A stretch of 64,000 nt of DNA, from assembly GCF_050107715.1 (NCBI RefSeq), contig NZ_JBNILN010000011.1, positions 47,202-111,201 of the forward strand, in the 5' to 3' direction. Under the pieces are notes generated by a model. It had not been told where the DNA came from, ran no database searches, and saw nothing but the letters and a program-made list of their open reading frames with translations. Source of the DNA: Metabacillus_B sp050107715. Lineage in GTDB: Bacteria > Bacillota > Bacilli > Bacillales > Bacillaceae. Below are positions 41,011 to 49,727 of this stretch, piece by piece; within the stretch, counting starts at the first letter, position 1, and every line of letters begins with the position of its first letter. The position numbers and the translations under genes were made by a program.

Positions 41011-41910
41011 CTAATTGCAATGGTCATGGCTGGTTTGGTTTTCTTCATCTATTTGTATGGTTGTATGATGCAAATCAAACTCTTCACGCAGAAGCTGATT
41101 TGCAAGCTTAATGATTTGCTTCCCGCTGGATCCTTCCCGAACCGCCAAATGGCAGCTCAAGGCAGGGAAATCGGATGTGATGGACCAGACGTGCAAATCA
41201 TATACACCGCATACACCATCTATTTTGACCAGTCTTTCTTTTACCGCATCTATCGGTATATTCGGCGGCACACCCTCCATTAATACATGGAAGGAATCCT
41301 TTGTTACTCTCCACCCGCTGACCGCTATTAATCCGGCTGTGAAAATACTGGCAACAGGATCTGCTGCTCCCCAGCCAAAAAAGAGAATGAGGAATGCGGC
41401 GATAATGGCCCCCGCTGAACCCAGGAGATCTCCTAGCACATGGAGAAATGCACTTCTGACGTTTAAATTGTCCTTTTTATCACCCCTCATCAAAATAAAG
41501 GCGGCTGCGGCATTTACAAGGAGACCGAGAAACGAAATAACAAGCATTCCCGTACCGGCAATCTCAGGCGGCGAAGAGAATCTTTTGACAGCCTCCCAGA
41601 TAATTAGAAGAGAGAGTATCATCAAAGTGAGCCCATTTATAAATGCAGCCAGAATTTCAAATCTTTTGTAGCCATAGGTTTTGGATGCGTCTGCCTTTTT
41701 TACGCCGAACTGAATGGCAAAAAAGCTCAATCCAAGTGCTGCGGCATCGGAAAGCATATGTCCGGCATCTGAAAGCAGAGCCAGACTGTTGGTCAGGATT
41801 CCGCCGACAACTTCGACCAGCATAAAAACGGCTATTAATAGGAACGCCTGTAAGAGAGCGTTTTTATTGCTTGTTCCGTGATGATGCTGATGATCATGAT
41901 TGTGTCCCAT
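41011..41910 (-). CDS. czcD: Cation diffusion facilitator, zinc/cadmium efflux
   Basis: Metal/H+ antiporter of the CDF family, about 299 residues. A His-rich N-terminus (GHNHDHQHHHG), six helices, the metal sites LLSDAGHMLSDA (TM2) and HVLGDLLGS (TM5), and a cytoplasmic C-terminal domain with VYDLHVWSITSDFPALSCHL. These match the Zn-type CzcD/ZitB family. ATG 41910 is preferred; GTG 41922 four codons upstream overlaps the AAGGTGAAGG site. A perfect palindrome upstream may be its operator. Confidence 0.94.
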   Translation of the reverse strand: MGHNHDHQHHHGTSNKNALLQAFLLIAVFMLVEVVGGILTNSLALLSDAGHMLSDAAALGLSFFAIQFGVKKADASKTYGYKRFEILAAFINGLTLMILSLLIIWEAVKRFSSPPEIAGTGMLVISFLGLLVNAAAAFILMRGDKKDNLNVRSAFLHVLGDLLGSAGAIIAAFLILFFGWGAADPVASIFTAGLIAVSGWRVTKDSFHVLMEGVPPNIPIDAVKERLVKIDGVCGVYDLHVWSITSDFPALSCHLAVREGSSGKQIIKLANQLLREEFDLHHTTIQIDEENQTSHDHCN

Positions 41911-41976
41911 ATTGTCCTTCACCTTTTTTAGTGTTTTCCCTTATATTCTCCTTGATCTGGCAAAAATGAACATGAT

Positions 41977-41991
41977 CGTAAACAGTTTACG
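41977..41991. promoter_or_regulatory. Perfect palindrome upstream of czcD
   Basis: CGTAAA-CAG-TTTACG, 66 bases before the czcD start. Position fits an operator; the regulator is unknown. Confidence 0.4.
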
Positions 41992-42026
41992 CCATTGCAT
42001 TCATGAACTGATTTCGGTCTGTATGT

Positions 42027-42374
42027 TTATTCCTTTATGATGGTCCCCTGGTGGAAAGTCATCTGCCACGTATCGTTATGTTTTTTCCAGATAGAGCTTC
42101 GCATGGTTATTTTGAATTGCCCCTCATGCAAGATTCTATAGAAGGTTTGTACCATCTCTTCGCTTAAGAGACGGCATGAAAATTCTGAGAGCTTCATAGC
42201 TGGAGTTTCCAGCCCGTCTAAACAATCGTGCTTGTTTTTAATCATTCCAGAGCTGGTAATTTCGATGAATTCCTTCGCGATCAGTCTGTTCAATTCCAGG
42301 ATGTCCTGGCGTGTTTCAGGCTGAAGCAGCCGTTCTTCAAGAATTTTAATATGCCCGCTTAGCTCTTTTTCCAT
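42027..42374 (-). CDS. NTF2-like/DUF4440 family protein
   Basis: 115 residues. One small alpha+beta cone: an N-terminal helix (HIKILEERLLQPETRQDILELNRLIAKEFIEITSSGMIKNKHDCLDGL) followed by strands ending RSSIWKKHNDTWQMTFHQGTII, the usual DUF4440/SnoaL-like layout. Such proteins bind or convert small ligands, but no catalytic residue can be named. ATG 42374 follows AAAGGAG; the longer frame to 42419 is less likely. Confidence 0.82.
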   Translation of the reverse strand: MEKELSGHIKILEERLLQPETRQDILELNRLIAKEFIEITSSGMIKNKHDCLDGLETPAMKLSEFSCRLLSEEMVQTFYRILHEGQFKITMRSSIWKKHNDTWQMTFHQGTIIKE

Positions 42375-42417
42375 CAGTATGCTCCTTTCATCAACAATCA
42401 GCCGCTGGGGAAATTTC

Positions 42418-42443
42418 AAAAAAAAGACCGGAATCCCGGTCTT
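42418..42443 (-). terminator. Terminator of the 42442 gene
   Basis: Minus strand AAGACCGG-GATT-CCGGTCTT followed by T6; the stem overlaps the stop of the upstream gene. Confidence 0.85.
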
Positions 42444-42708
42444 AAAGTACTTCGTTCATTGTATTGAATTTCTTGACCATACCAATGATGGCTTTTGCCA
42501 GCTCATCCGTATTCCCTTCAAACATATGAAAGTTTAACGAGGATTGAAGGTGCACAAATTGCTCATGAAGATCATCTATTTGGTTAAACTTTGCTGACCA
42601 GTGAATATCAGGGACTGCTGCAACATATTGTCCAGTGGCTGTTTGGTGCAAAAATACTTCGGCTACCCGATTACCGGATAAAACCATCTTTTCAAGAGCC
42701 GTGTTCAT
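42442..42708 (-). CDS. Conserved hypothetical small protein
   Basis: 88 residues from ATG 42708, with AGGA nine bases upstream (in-frame ATGs at 42717 and 42714 are also possible). Soluble: MNTALEKMVLSGNRVAEVFLHQTATGQYVAAVPDIHW, then a helical half ending FNTMNEVL. No motif recognised. Own terminator directly after the stop. Region 42709-43010 upstream contains no other gene. Confidence 0.65.
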   Translation of the reverse strand: MNTALEKMVLSGNRVAEVFLHQTATGQYVAAVPDIHWSAKFNQIDDLHEQFVHLQSSLNFHMFEGNTDELAKAIIGMVKKFNTMNEVL

Positions 42709-43010
42709 TTGCATCATTCCTATCTGTCCGAAGATTTCCGAACGTTCGTTTCTATTATAACACAGATAAAAACTTTGCATAACCACTGGAAGCGAATGTT
42801 AAACCTGTTTTTGGGAATTGCGCCCTTTTACCTATTTTACTCAATACTCCAGCATCCATTGACGTTCCGCTCAGTACCCAATCTGGGGATTTTTAACGCA
42901 ATGTTGATATTCTGTTTATTTTCCAAACAACAGGTCTCAGCACATCATCCGGTTTAAGTGAGCCACAGACGGGAAGAGACAAACAACCTTAGAATGAGGA
43001 GGAATCAGGC

Positions 43011-43241
43011 ATGAGTGAAAAAACGTTAAATGAGGGACAGAACTATACTGCACGCAGCCTGGAAACGTACCTTTCAGAGAATGACGCAGTCCTGGTTTCC
43101 AGCAATAACAGCAGCCTGTTCAAAGATCCGGATAGGGAATACAAAGTGGTTAAAGAAATGGAAGGTTTTTTTGAGCATAAAGAAAACGAAGGCAGCAGTG
43201 GATTTACTGAGAAAAGAACCTATTATGTAGAAAAGGTGTAA
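43011..43241 (+). CDS. Hypothetical 76-residue protein
   Basis: GAGGAGG lies eight bases before the ATG. Acidic, polar protein without membrane segment: MSEKTLNEGQNYTARSLETY, later DREYKVVKEMEGFF, ending in RTYYVEKV. No family recognised. A bidirectional terminator follows and is shared with the convergent Mn catalase gene. Confidence 0.65.
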   Translation: MSEKTLNEGQNYTARSLETYLSENDAVLVSSNNSSLFKDPDREYKVVKEMEGFFEHKENEGSSGFTEKRTYYVEKV

Positions 43242-43254
43242 GTGATTTCTTTTA

Positions 43255-43290
43255 AACTCCCACGGCTGAATCTTACATCCGGAGGCCGCA
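43255..43290 (-). other. Possible relic of an IS200/IS605-type right end
   Basis: ACTCCCACGGCTGA (43257-43270) shares its first twelve bases and the RA ending with ACTCCCACGGCTAA in the likely IS605 end at 63880. On the minus strand it reads CAGCCGTGGGAGTTTAA, with a GCGGC a little further 5'. The pairing stem is broken, so it is at best a decayed copy. Confidence 0.3.
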
Positions 43291-43303
43291 GTCCGATGCC
43301 TAG

Positions 43304-43338
43304 AAAAAATGACCCCGCATTCAGCGGGGTCATTTTTA
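43304..43338. terminator. Bidirectional terminator
   Basis: AAAATGACCCCGC-ATTCA-GCGGGGTCATTTTT; stem 13 bp with A/T runs. Between the 43011 gene and the Mn catalase gene. Confidence 0.92.
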
Positions 43339-43375
43339 TAATGTCTGGGAGGTGTTTCAAACCTATTCTTTTCTA

Positions 43376-44272
43376 TTATATTCCTGCAGATTTTTTCAGA
43401 CGGTCTGCAATTTGCATAAATTCATCAGGCCCGATACCAGGGGCGAACTGCTGCGGCAGCTCATGATACTCCGGGGTTTCAAATCCTTCCGGCATGCCAG
43501 CGTGCACCGATAAAGGCTGCCCGTCAATCGGATGAGTCCCTTTCCAAATCTGGTCGATTGATTGATAATCTGCTTCGCTCCATGTATATAACTTTGTATG
43601 CCGGCCCTCTTCTTCATACTTTCTGGCATGGTCAAAGCGTTTATTATCCAAGTCGGGGATCGGCAGTAATTTTCCAATCTCCACTCCTGTAGCAGCCTCA
43701 ATCGCCTTTGCATAGGCTACAACGTGAACACCTCCGCGGACTAGAAGGTAGCCGACCATTTCTCTGATTACCGGGCTCTCAGTCATCTCGTATACTCTCA
43801 TTTTATGTGTGCGTGCTCCGCATTCCAAAAAGAAATTGTGAAGCAAATCCAAAATCAGATTTCCGCTGTTGAACACATTGTCTCCTGTCCAGGGCTGTCC
43901 GGAAGATGAAACCGGCAATGCGGATTGTGCAGCAGGGACAAAGTGGAATTTATTCGGCATAGAACTTGCTGCTTTTAACGGGGCACTGTCTGGCTCTCCC
44001 TCACTCGTAACACCCTCTAATGATGAATTAATCGCGTGACTTACTAATTCGACATGGCCAAGCTCCTCGGCAGTAATGCTTGAGACTAAGTCAAAAAATG
44101 GGCGCAGCTTCTTTTTGCCGCGGAAATTAAAGGATTGAAACATATAATTGTTCAGAGTCGACATCTCTCCGAACTTCCCCCCCAATAATTCCTGTGCGGC
44201 AGCGGCGCCTTCCGGGTCTGGATGTTTAGCGGCAGGAAGATCAATAAGCAGCTTATCAAATCTTGCAAACAT
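43376..44272 (-). CDS. Manganese catalase
   Basis: Non-heme catalase decomposing hydrogen peroxide at a dimanganese centre; similar to Bacillus YdbD and related to coat protein CotJC. 298 residues, standard length. Metal ligands seen in the ferritin-like bundle: Glu in GGKFGEMSTLNNY, E and H in TAEELGHVE, Glu in FFLECGARTHKM and His in RGGVHVVAYAKA. The C-terminal LPQQFAPGIGPDEF is typical. Stress or sporulation expression is common for the family; no promoter class could be assigned. Confidence 0.94.
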   Translation of the reverse strand: MFARFDKLLIDLPAAKHPDPEGAAAAQELLGGKFGEMSTLNNYMFQSFNFRGKKKLRPFFDLVSSITAEELGHVELVSHAINSSLEGVTSEGEPDSAPLKAASSMPNKFHFVPAAQSALPVSSSGQPWTGDNVFNSGNLILDLLHNFFLECGARTHKMRVYEMTESPVIREMVGYLLVRGGVHVVAYAKAIEAATGVEIGKLLPIPDLDNKRFDHARKYEEEGRHTKLYTWSEADYQSIDQIWKGTHPIDGQPLSVHAGMPEGFETPEYHELPQQFAPGIGPDEFMQIADRLKKSAGI

Positions 44273-44502
44273 TTCATCACCCCTATTAATAGTAAAGTCT
44301 TTAGTCTATACCCTGTAAAAAATTGGACAAACCGCCTGCTGAACAATTTTCACCTCACACTACCTGTCCTCCCGCTTTTGCTGCAGGCGTTTCACCCCCG
44401 TTCATGGGGGGGGGAAATCTTTCTTTTTCTTTATGGACGTTTACATCCACTTTTAGAAGGATATACAAAAAATAACGGCTAACAGCGGAATGGAGGACTA
44501 AT

Positions 44503-44961
44503 ATGGAAAAAAGAATCTCGCTTTCCGGCCGGAATGCCTGGTCTGGAGTCCTGTTCGGTCTTGGAATGGTAGCTTTTATTGATGAAACGATTTTCCATCA
44601 GCTGCTTCATTGGCATCATTTTTACGATAAATCCACTACGAATGCCGGATTGGTATCGGATGGCCTGTTTCATTCCTTTAGCTGGTTTGCGACAGTAGCT
44701 TCTTTATTTATGGTGGCAGATTTGAGAAGAAGGAACTCATGGCGGGTCAAGCGCTGGTGGGGCGGGGTTTTAACCGGAGCCGGTTTCTTTCAGCTTTATG
44801 ACGGTACGATACAGCATAAAGTGATGGGCCTGCATCAAATTAGGTACAACGTGAACATTTTGCCTTATGATCTGGTCTGGAACATAACTGCTCTTCTTAT
44901 GCTGGCAGCGGGAGCGTATTTGCTGATTAAAACAAAGAGAAATCGCGGAGCCGGCGGCTGA
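44503..44961 (+). CDS. DUF2243 membrane protein
   Basis: 152 residues, four hydrophobic helices. Conserved GVLFGLGMVAFIDETIFHQLLHWHHFYD and LYDGTIQHKVMGLHQIRY with several His are hallmarks of DUF2243. GGAGG precedes the ATG. It overlaps ctaG by one base (TGATG); this two-gene pair recurs in bacilli and suggests a role with CtaG in copper or oxidase handling, but no function is proven. Confidence 0.9.
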   Translation: MEKRISLSGRNAWSGVLFGLGMVAFIDETIFHQLLHWHHFYDKSTTNAGLVSDGLFHSFSWFATVASLFMVADLRRRNSWRVKRWWGGVLTGAGFFQLYDGTIQHKVMGLHQIRYNVNILPYDLVWNITALLMLAAGAYLLIKTKRNRGAGG

Positions 44962-45746
44962 TGCATCATCATCATGCAAACCCAGACCTTTATTTGGCAG
45001 GTCAGATATTGCTGGCATTGCCTTTTTTTGCCTCCTTGGTTCTGTATGTGCTGGCAGCCAGTAAGCAAAAGAATTGGCCGGGTTACAGGATTTGGCTTTG
45101 GGCAGCAGGATCTGCCGCATCACTCTTTTCTGTAGCCGGTCCCCTGGCTGAGCGTGCATTATCGGATTTTACTGCTCATATGATCAGTCACCTTCTTTTG
45201 GGCATGCTGGCACCGGTGCTCATGGCAATTGCTGCACCTCTGACTCTCGTTTTCCGATCAGTCCCTGTCCAAACCGGCAGAAAGCTATCCGCAATTCTTA
45301 GAAGCGCTCCAATCCGATGGCTTGGAAACCCTATAACCGCCTCCCTGCTGAACATCGGAGGCTTGTGGATCCTCTATACTACTGATCTTTACGGGTGGAT
45401 GCACCAGCTATTATGGCTTCATATCCTTATCCACCTTCATATCTTTCTAGCCGGTTATCTGTTTACCATTTCATTTATTACGATCGATCCTCTCGCTCAT
45501 CGGTCCTCATATACATTCCGAAGCATTGTACTGGTACTGGCTTTTGCAGGCCATGGCATTCTTTCTAAGTATGTATACGCGCACCCGCCAAGCGGTGTAG
45601 GCAAGGACCAGGCAGAAATCGGCGGAATGCTCATGTACTACGGCGGTGATGCAATTGACATCTTTATAGCAGTCATCTTTTGCTTCCAATGGTATAAAGC
45701 AGCGCGTCCGAGGCCAACTCTTCACAAGGAAGCAAACACCCTCTAA
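44961..45746 (+). CDS. ctaG: Cytochrome c oxidase assembly factor CtaG (caa3 type)
   Basis: 261 residues, about seven helices. HMISHLLLGMLAPVLMAIAAPLTL, WLHILIHLHIFLAGYLF and the C-terminal GKDQAEIGGMLMYYGGDAIDIFIAVIF are typical of the CtaG_Cox11-like (PF09678) family. Histidines in the membrane helices probably carry copper to the oxidase CuB site. It is translationally coupled to the DUF2243 gene; no oxidase structural genes lie nearby. Confidence 0.92.
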   Translation: MHHHHANPDLYLAGQILLALPFFASLVLYVLAASKQKNWPGYRIWLWAAGSAASLFSVAGPLAERALSDFTAHMISHLLLGMLAPVLMAIAAPLTLVFRSVPVQTGRKLSAILRSAPIRWLGNPITASLLNIGGLWILYTTDLYGWMHQLLWLHILIHLHIFLAGYLFTISFITIDPLAHRSSYTFRSIVLVLAFAGHGILSKYVYAHPPSGVGKDQAEIGGMLMYYGGDAIDIFIAVIFCFQWYKAARPRPTLHKEANTL

Positions 45747-45826
45747 ATAATGGAAAAAAAGAATACACTTCCTGTCTTCCAAGGTGTAGAATAGGAGCTG
45801 GAAATATCCGCTTGAGGAGGGGCCGT

Positions 45827-46351
45827 ATGAAAAAACGCACGAAAGAGTTACTGTCACTGGCGGGTTCTTTACTGGCAGCTGTTATTGTGGCGTTTATATG
45901 CCGGGAATTTATTTTCACCCCCGTTACCGTAGAAGGAAAATCAATGATGCCTACTTTTGAAAACAATAACCGGATTATTGTTTCCAAGCTTAGTCAAATT
46001 GACCGCTTCGACATGATTGTCTTTCATTCACCTCTAACCCGGGATGATTACATTAAGAGAGTCATCGGTCTTCCCGGGGATACAATTAAAATTAAAAATG
46101 ACAATCTTACCATCAACGGGAAAACGTATAGTGAACCCTATCTCGAATCCAACAAAGAAGGACTTGCCCCGCGCGAGAATCTTACGGAGAATATAGAAGT
46201 AACGGTTCCTGATGGATACCTGTATGTATTGGGGGATAACCGCCGCGGCAGCATGGACAGCAGAGTTTTCGGCTGCATTTCAAAAGAATCGGTAGTCGGG
46301 GAAGCTAAATTCAGGTTCTCTCCCATTGAAAAAATCGGAACGCTAAAATAA
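45827..46351 (+). CDS. lepB: Type I signal peptidase
   Basis: Removes signal peptides from secreted proteins at the outer face of the membrane. 174 residues. One N-terminal membrane helix (residues 7-27), nucleophile Ser in VEGKSMMPTF, general-base Lys in DYIKRVIGLPGD, and box E GDNRRGSMDSRVFG. ATG 45827 follows GAGGAGGGG; a TTG five codons upstream overlaps it. Same class as B. subtilis SipS/SipT/SipV; shortness fits the SipV/SipT group. Confidence 0.95.
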   Translation: MKKRTKELLSLAGSLLAAVIVAFICREFIFTPVTVEGKSMMPTFENNNRIIVSKLSQIDRFDMIVFHSPLTRDDYIKRVIGLPGDTIKIKNDNLTINGKTYSEPYLESNKEGLAPRENLTENIEVTVPDGYLYVLGDNRRGSMDSRVFGCISKESVVGEAKFRFSPIEKIGTLK

Positions 46352-46355
46352 ATAT

Positions 46356-46392
46356 AAACGCAGCTGTGCCCGGCAGGCACAAGCTGCGTTTT
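46356..46392. terminator. Bidirectional terminator between lepB and ldh
   Basis: AAACGCAGCTGTGCC pairs with GGCACAAGCTGCGTTT (one bulge), five-base region between, T-run TTTT after. Confidence 0.88.
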
Positions 46393-46407
46393 ACTCTTTA
46401 GCAGCTA

Positions 46408-47373
46408 TTATTTAACATGGACTTCTTCAAAATAAGGCGCAAGAGTTTTTCTTAGGACAGCAGCGCTTTGAGCAAACTTCTCTTTCTCTTCCTTATTCAG
46501 ATCCAGCTCAATGACTTCGCGGATCCCGCGTCTATTAATGACAGAAGGAACCCCAATATATACGTGCTTTTCTCCGTATTCCCCTTCAAGCAGAGCAGAT
46601 ACCGTCAATACACTGTTCTCGTTATGAAGGATGGCCTTTGTTATCCGGACAAGGCCCATTGCAATGCCGTAAAAGGTTGCTCCCTTCCTTTTTATGATTT
46701 CATACGCTGCATCTCGTACATGAACAAAAATCTCATCCAGATCTTCTTTTTTACAAGCTTCATCGCGTTCAATCCGTTTTAAAACCGGCACCCCGCCCAC
46801 ATCTGCTGCGCTGTATACCGGCAGTTCACTGTCTCCATGCTCTCCAATGATGTACGCGTGCACATTATGAGGAGCAACCTTAAAATACTCGCCCAGCTCA
46901 AACCGGAACCGTGCTGTATCGAGAATCGTGCCAGAACCAATCACCCGTTCCTTCGGAAGACCGCTGTATTTCCAGACAGCATAGGTTAGAATATCGACAG
47001 GATTCGTAGCCACAAGGAAGATCCCATCGAAGTCCGCTGCCATTACCTGATCTGTAATGCTTTTAAAGATCGTTAAATTTTTCTCTACTAAATCCAGCCT
47101 GGTCTCACCTGGCTTTTGATTGGCACCGGCACACACCACCACTAAATCTGCAGCTGAACAATCCTCATAGCTGCCCTGCCTGATCGCTGTCGGGTATGGA
47201 GCAAAAACCTTTCCATGATTCAAATCCATTACATCGCCCATAGCTTTTTCTTCATTCATATCAATCATAATCAATTCATCTGCAATCCCCTGATTCATAA
47301 GTGCAAAAGCATAGCTAGATCCGACAAATCCTGTTCCAATCAAAACAACACGGTTTGTTCTTTCGCTTGCCAT
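46408..47373 (-). CDS. ldh: L-lactate dehydrogenase
   Basis: Reduces pyruvate to L-lactate, regenerating NAD under low oxygen. 321 residues. NAD motif VVLIGTGFVGSSYAFAL, active-site loop ANQKPGETRLDL (Gln-Arg pattern of LDH, separating it from malate dehydrogenase), DTARFR substrate Arg, and catalytic His in GEHGDSELPV. AAAGGATG precedes the ATG. A Rex operator lies over its promoter. No lactate permease gene follows. Confidence 0.97.
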   Translation of the reverse strand: MASERTNRVVLIGTGFVGSSYAFALMNQGIADELIMIDMNEEKAMGDVMDLNHGKVFAPYPTAIRQGSYEDCSAADLVVVCAGANQKPGETRLDLVEKNLTIFKSITDQVMAADFDGIFLVATNPVDILTYAVWKYSGLPKERVIGSGTILDTARFRFELGEYFKVAPHNVHAYIIGEHGDSELPVYSAADVGGVPVLKRIERDEACKKEDLDEIFVHVRDAAYEIIKRKGATFYGIAMGLVRITKAILHNENSVLTVSALLEGEYGEKHVYIGVPSVINRRGIREVIELDLNKEEKEKFAQSAAVLRKTLAPYFEEVHVK

Positions 47374-47424
47374 AATGACTCATCCTTTCAGAAATCGAGA
47401 GTTTATTCAAGAATTTCACTTCAT

Positions 47425-47473
47425 TGTGAATTAATTCACATGTTTATTTTACACCTTATATTGGAAAATTCAA
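47425..47473 (-). promoter_or_regulatory. ldh promoter with Rex box
   Basis: Minus strand -35 TTGAAT (47473-47468), 16-base spacer, -10 TAAAAT (47451-47446, with TG extension). Just downstream is the perfect palindrome TGTGAATTAATTCACA (47425-47440), matching the Rex consensus TTGTGN8CACAA. So NADH accumulation should derepress ldh. Confidence 0.85.
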
Positions 47474-47612
47474 ATAGGCAGAAACGAAGATATTTGTCTA
47501 TTTTGTTTCAGATTCTACAGCTGCAGTCACCCGCTGCGAAGCAATCAAGTTTTCCAGTGGGAAGTATGGTAGGTTAGAAAGAGAAGTAAGCATTCTAAAA
47601 GGAAGTGGCAAG

Positions 47613-48443
47613 TTGAAGAAGAAAATAATCGTACTCATTTGTACAGGAGCTGTTCTCATGCTTTCTTTCTGGTTCTTTTATCATTCAGGAAAACCCGTTA
47701 ATCCGCTTGCGGATGTAACCCGCTATAAAATCTATTATGGATCTCCCAATGAAAAAATTATTAAAAAGCTTGCTGAGTTCCCTCTGGTGATCATTGAGCC
47801 TGTATTTTATTCCGGGAAGCAAATCAGCGAGATCCAAAAAGATGGCACGCTGGTTTACGGCTACATAAACTCGATGGAAGCCGACCGCTGGAATCATGAT
47901 CTATTTAAGAAATTCACAGAACAGGACTTTTTTAAAAAGGATGGGAAAAAGGTCTATATAGAAGAATGGGATGCCTATTTAATGGATATGAAATCAACGG
48001 GATACCGTACGAAGCTACTGAACGAAGCAGACAAACAGATTTCTGATAAACAGCTTGACGGTGTTTTTATGGATACTGTGGGGGATATTGATGACTATTT
48101 TGCTGATGATCCTAAAGAAATGAATGCTCAGCAGGAAGGGCTCATTCTTCTCTTTCAGGACCTGGAAAACCGCGGCCTCTCCATCATCCAAAACTGGGGG
48201 ATGAATACCGCTGCCAAAACTGCACCCTATATTGATGGCTTTATGTGGGAGGGTTTTCAATATACGAAAATCAGGGAGGATCAATGGTCTTTAAATTGGA
48301 TAAAAAAAATGCGCGGCTTGTCAGATGAGCACGGGTTCAAAATTTTTACCGTTTCAAGCAAGGAGAAAGCAAAGAGTGCAAAATATTCAGCTGATCATGG
48401 ATTTGTTCACTTTTATACACCGAAGGACTATCAGGAATGGTAA
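47613..48443 (+). CDS. Endo-alpha-1,4-polygalactosaminidase-like (GH114-related) secreted protein
   Basis: 276 residues. N-terminal signal or anchor helix (residues 5-22), then a TIM-barrel-like region: PLVIIEPVFYSGKQ, GTLVYGYINSMEADRWN, YIEEWDAYLMDM, QLDGVFMDTVGDIDDYF and GLSIIQNWGMNTA. The GVFMDTVGD acidic pair and order of blocks resemble the TM1410/GH114 family. TTG start with AAAGGAAG upstream. Substrate uncertain; may act on a galactosamine polymer. Single gene. Confidence 0.8.
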   Translation: MKKKIIVLICTGAVLMLSFWFFYHSGKPVNPLADVTRYKIYYGSPNEKIIKKLAEFPLVIIEPVFYSGKQISEIQKDGTLVYGYINSMEADRWNHDLFKKFTEQDFFKKDGKKVYIEEWDAYLMDMKSTGYRTKLLNEADKQISDKQLDGVFMDTVGDIDDYFADDPKEMNAQQEGLILLFQDLENRGLSIIQNWGMNTAAKTAPYIDGFMWEGFQYTKIREDQWSLNWIKKMRGLSDEHGFKIFTVSSKEKAKSAKYSADHGFVHFYTPKDYQEW

Positions 48444-48524
48444 AAGATTTTGACAGGCTGATGCGCAAGGAAATGGAGTACCGGGACTATCCTTCTATTA
48501 AAACCCTTCAAAGGAGTGCAATCG

Positions 48525-49640
48525 ATGCTGTTGCCTGATTTAGCGGACAAAATTGTGGAAGAAGTCAAAAAAGTAATTCATGAAGATGTCATTGTCGTTT
48601 CTTCTGAAGGAACCATTATTGCCAGTACAGACGAAAGAAGAAAAGGAAGCTTTCATGAAGGCGCCAGAACAGCCTCTGTCGGGAAACGGAATGTCATCAT
48701 CTCAACAGAAGATGAAAAGAAGCTTTCCGGAGTAAAGGCTGGCATGAATCTGCCGGTTTTCTTTCAGGGGGAGGTTGCCTGTGTAATCGGAATTACCGGG
48801 TCGCCAGAGCGCATCTTGCCTTTAGGGGAAGTAGTCCGCAAAATGACAGAGCTGCTTATAAGGGAAAACTATTACTCAGAGCAGCTCAATTGGGAGGCCC
48901 GCAGCAGGGAAGCCTTCATCTTTGATTGGATCCAGCTGAAAGAATGGTCTGATCCGTTTATCAGACGGGCTCAGGTATTGCATATTGATCTGCTGCCTCA
49001 CAGAATGGCGGCGATTGCTGTATTTCAAGAGGAAGCCCTTTTCCACAAAAAAATTTCCGCGATTCTGCAGACGTGGCAGAACAGCCACCAGGAGGATATC
49101 TTCGTACGATGGGGTCACAACCGGATTGTGATGCTTTTTCAAGCAGAAAATCCAGCCTATACCAAAAGCAGAATCGCGGCATATCACACTTATTTGGAGG
49201 AACAGCTCAATCAGCCTGTTTATCTCGGTGCTGGAAAAACTGTCAAACCCCAAAGGCTATCAGAATCTTATATCCAGGCTGAAAGAGCCCTAAAATCTTC
49301 AGGAGTAAAGCGCAGAGTGATTTTTGATGAAGATTTGACGGTCGAAATGCTGCTATGCGAAGTCCGGCCGGAAACAAAGGAAGAGTACATTGAACGGATT
49401 CTATCCCCGCTGCTGCCTGAGAGAGACCTGTACCAAACCCTTATCATGCTTTTTGAGAAAAACCATTCACTCAAAAAAACAGCAGAAGGACTGCATATCC
49501 ATATCAACACCTTACATTACAGGCTGAAGAAAATAGAAGAGCTGACGTCTTTGAATCCATCGAGTATCAACGATGCCCTTATTCTCTATCTCGCTGTTCT
49601 GCTCATGGATGATCACCCAAAACCTAATGGTATATTCTAA
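48525..49640 (+). CDS. CdaR-family (sugar-diacid-type) transcriptional regulator, YsfB-like
   Basis: 371 residues. N-terminal sensor (PF05651-type diacid-recognition domain; LADKIVEEVKKVIHEDVIVVSSEGTIIAST), a GGDEF-like central part, and a C-terminal PucR-type HTH (NHSLKKTAEGLHIHINTLHYRLKKIEELTSLNP). ATG 48525 follows AAAGGAG. Same order as B. subtilis ysfB-ysfC-ysfD, so it probably activates the glcD-glcF genes next door in response to glycolate or a related acid. Confidence 0.9.
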   Translation: MLLPDLADKIVEEVKKVIHEDVIVVSSEGTIIASTDERRKGSFHEGARTASVGKRNVIISTEDEKKLSGVKAGMNLPVFFQGEVACVIGITGSPERILPLGEVVRKMTELLIRENYYSEQLNWEARSREAFIFDWIQLKEWSDPFIRRAQVLHIDLLPHRMAAIAVFQEEALFHKKISAILQTWQNSHQEDIFVRWGHNRIVMLFQAENPAYTKSRIAAYHTYLEEQLNQPVYLGAGKTVKPQRLSESYIQAERALKSSGVKRRVIFDEDLTVEMLLCEVRPETKEEYIERILSPLLPERDLYQTLIMLFEKNHSLKKTAEGLHIHINTLHYRLKKIEELTSLNPSSINDALILYLAVLLMDDHPKPNGIF

Positions 49641-49663
49641 TCTATTTTTATAGGAATCTACAT

Positions 49664-49687
49664 AGCGGGCTGAGCCCGCTTTCTTTT
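49664..49687 (+). terminator. Terminator of the YsfB-like gene
   Basis: AGCGGGC-TGA-GCCCGCT followed by TTCTTTT. Confidence 0.88.
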
Positions 49688-49693
49688 ATACTG

Positions 49694-49709
49694 TTAGAAA
49701 GCGCTTACT
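49694..49709 (+). promoter_or_regulatory. cre (CcpA-binding) site upstream of glcD
   Basis: TTAGAAAGCGCTTACT fits the cre consensus WTGNAANCGNWNNCW with one mismatch (A for T). It lies 19-34 bases before the glcD ATG, where bound CcpA would block transcription when glucose is present. Confidence 0.6.
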
Positions 49710-49727
49710 TATAAAGGTGGGATTGAT

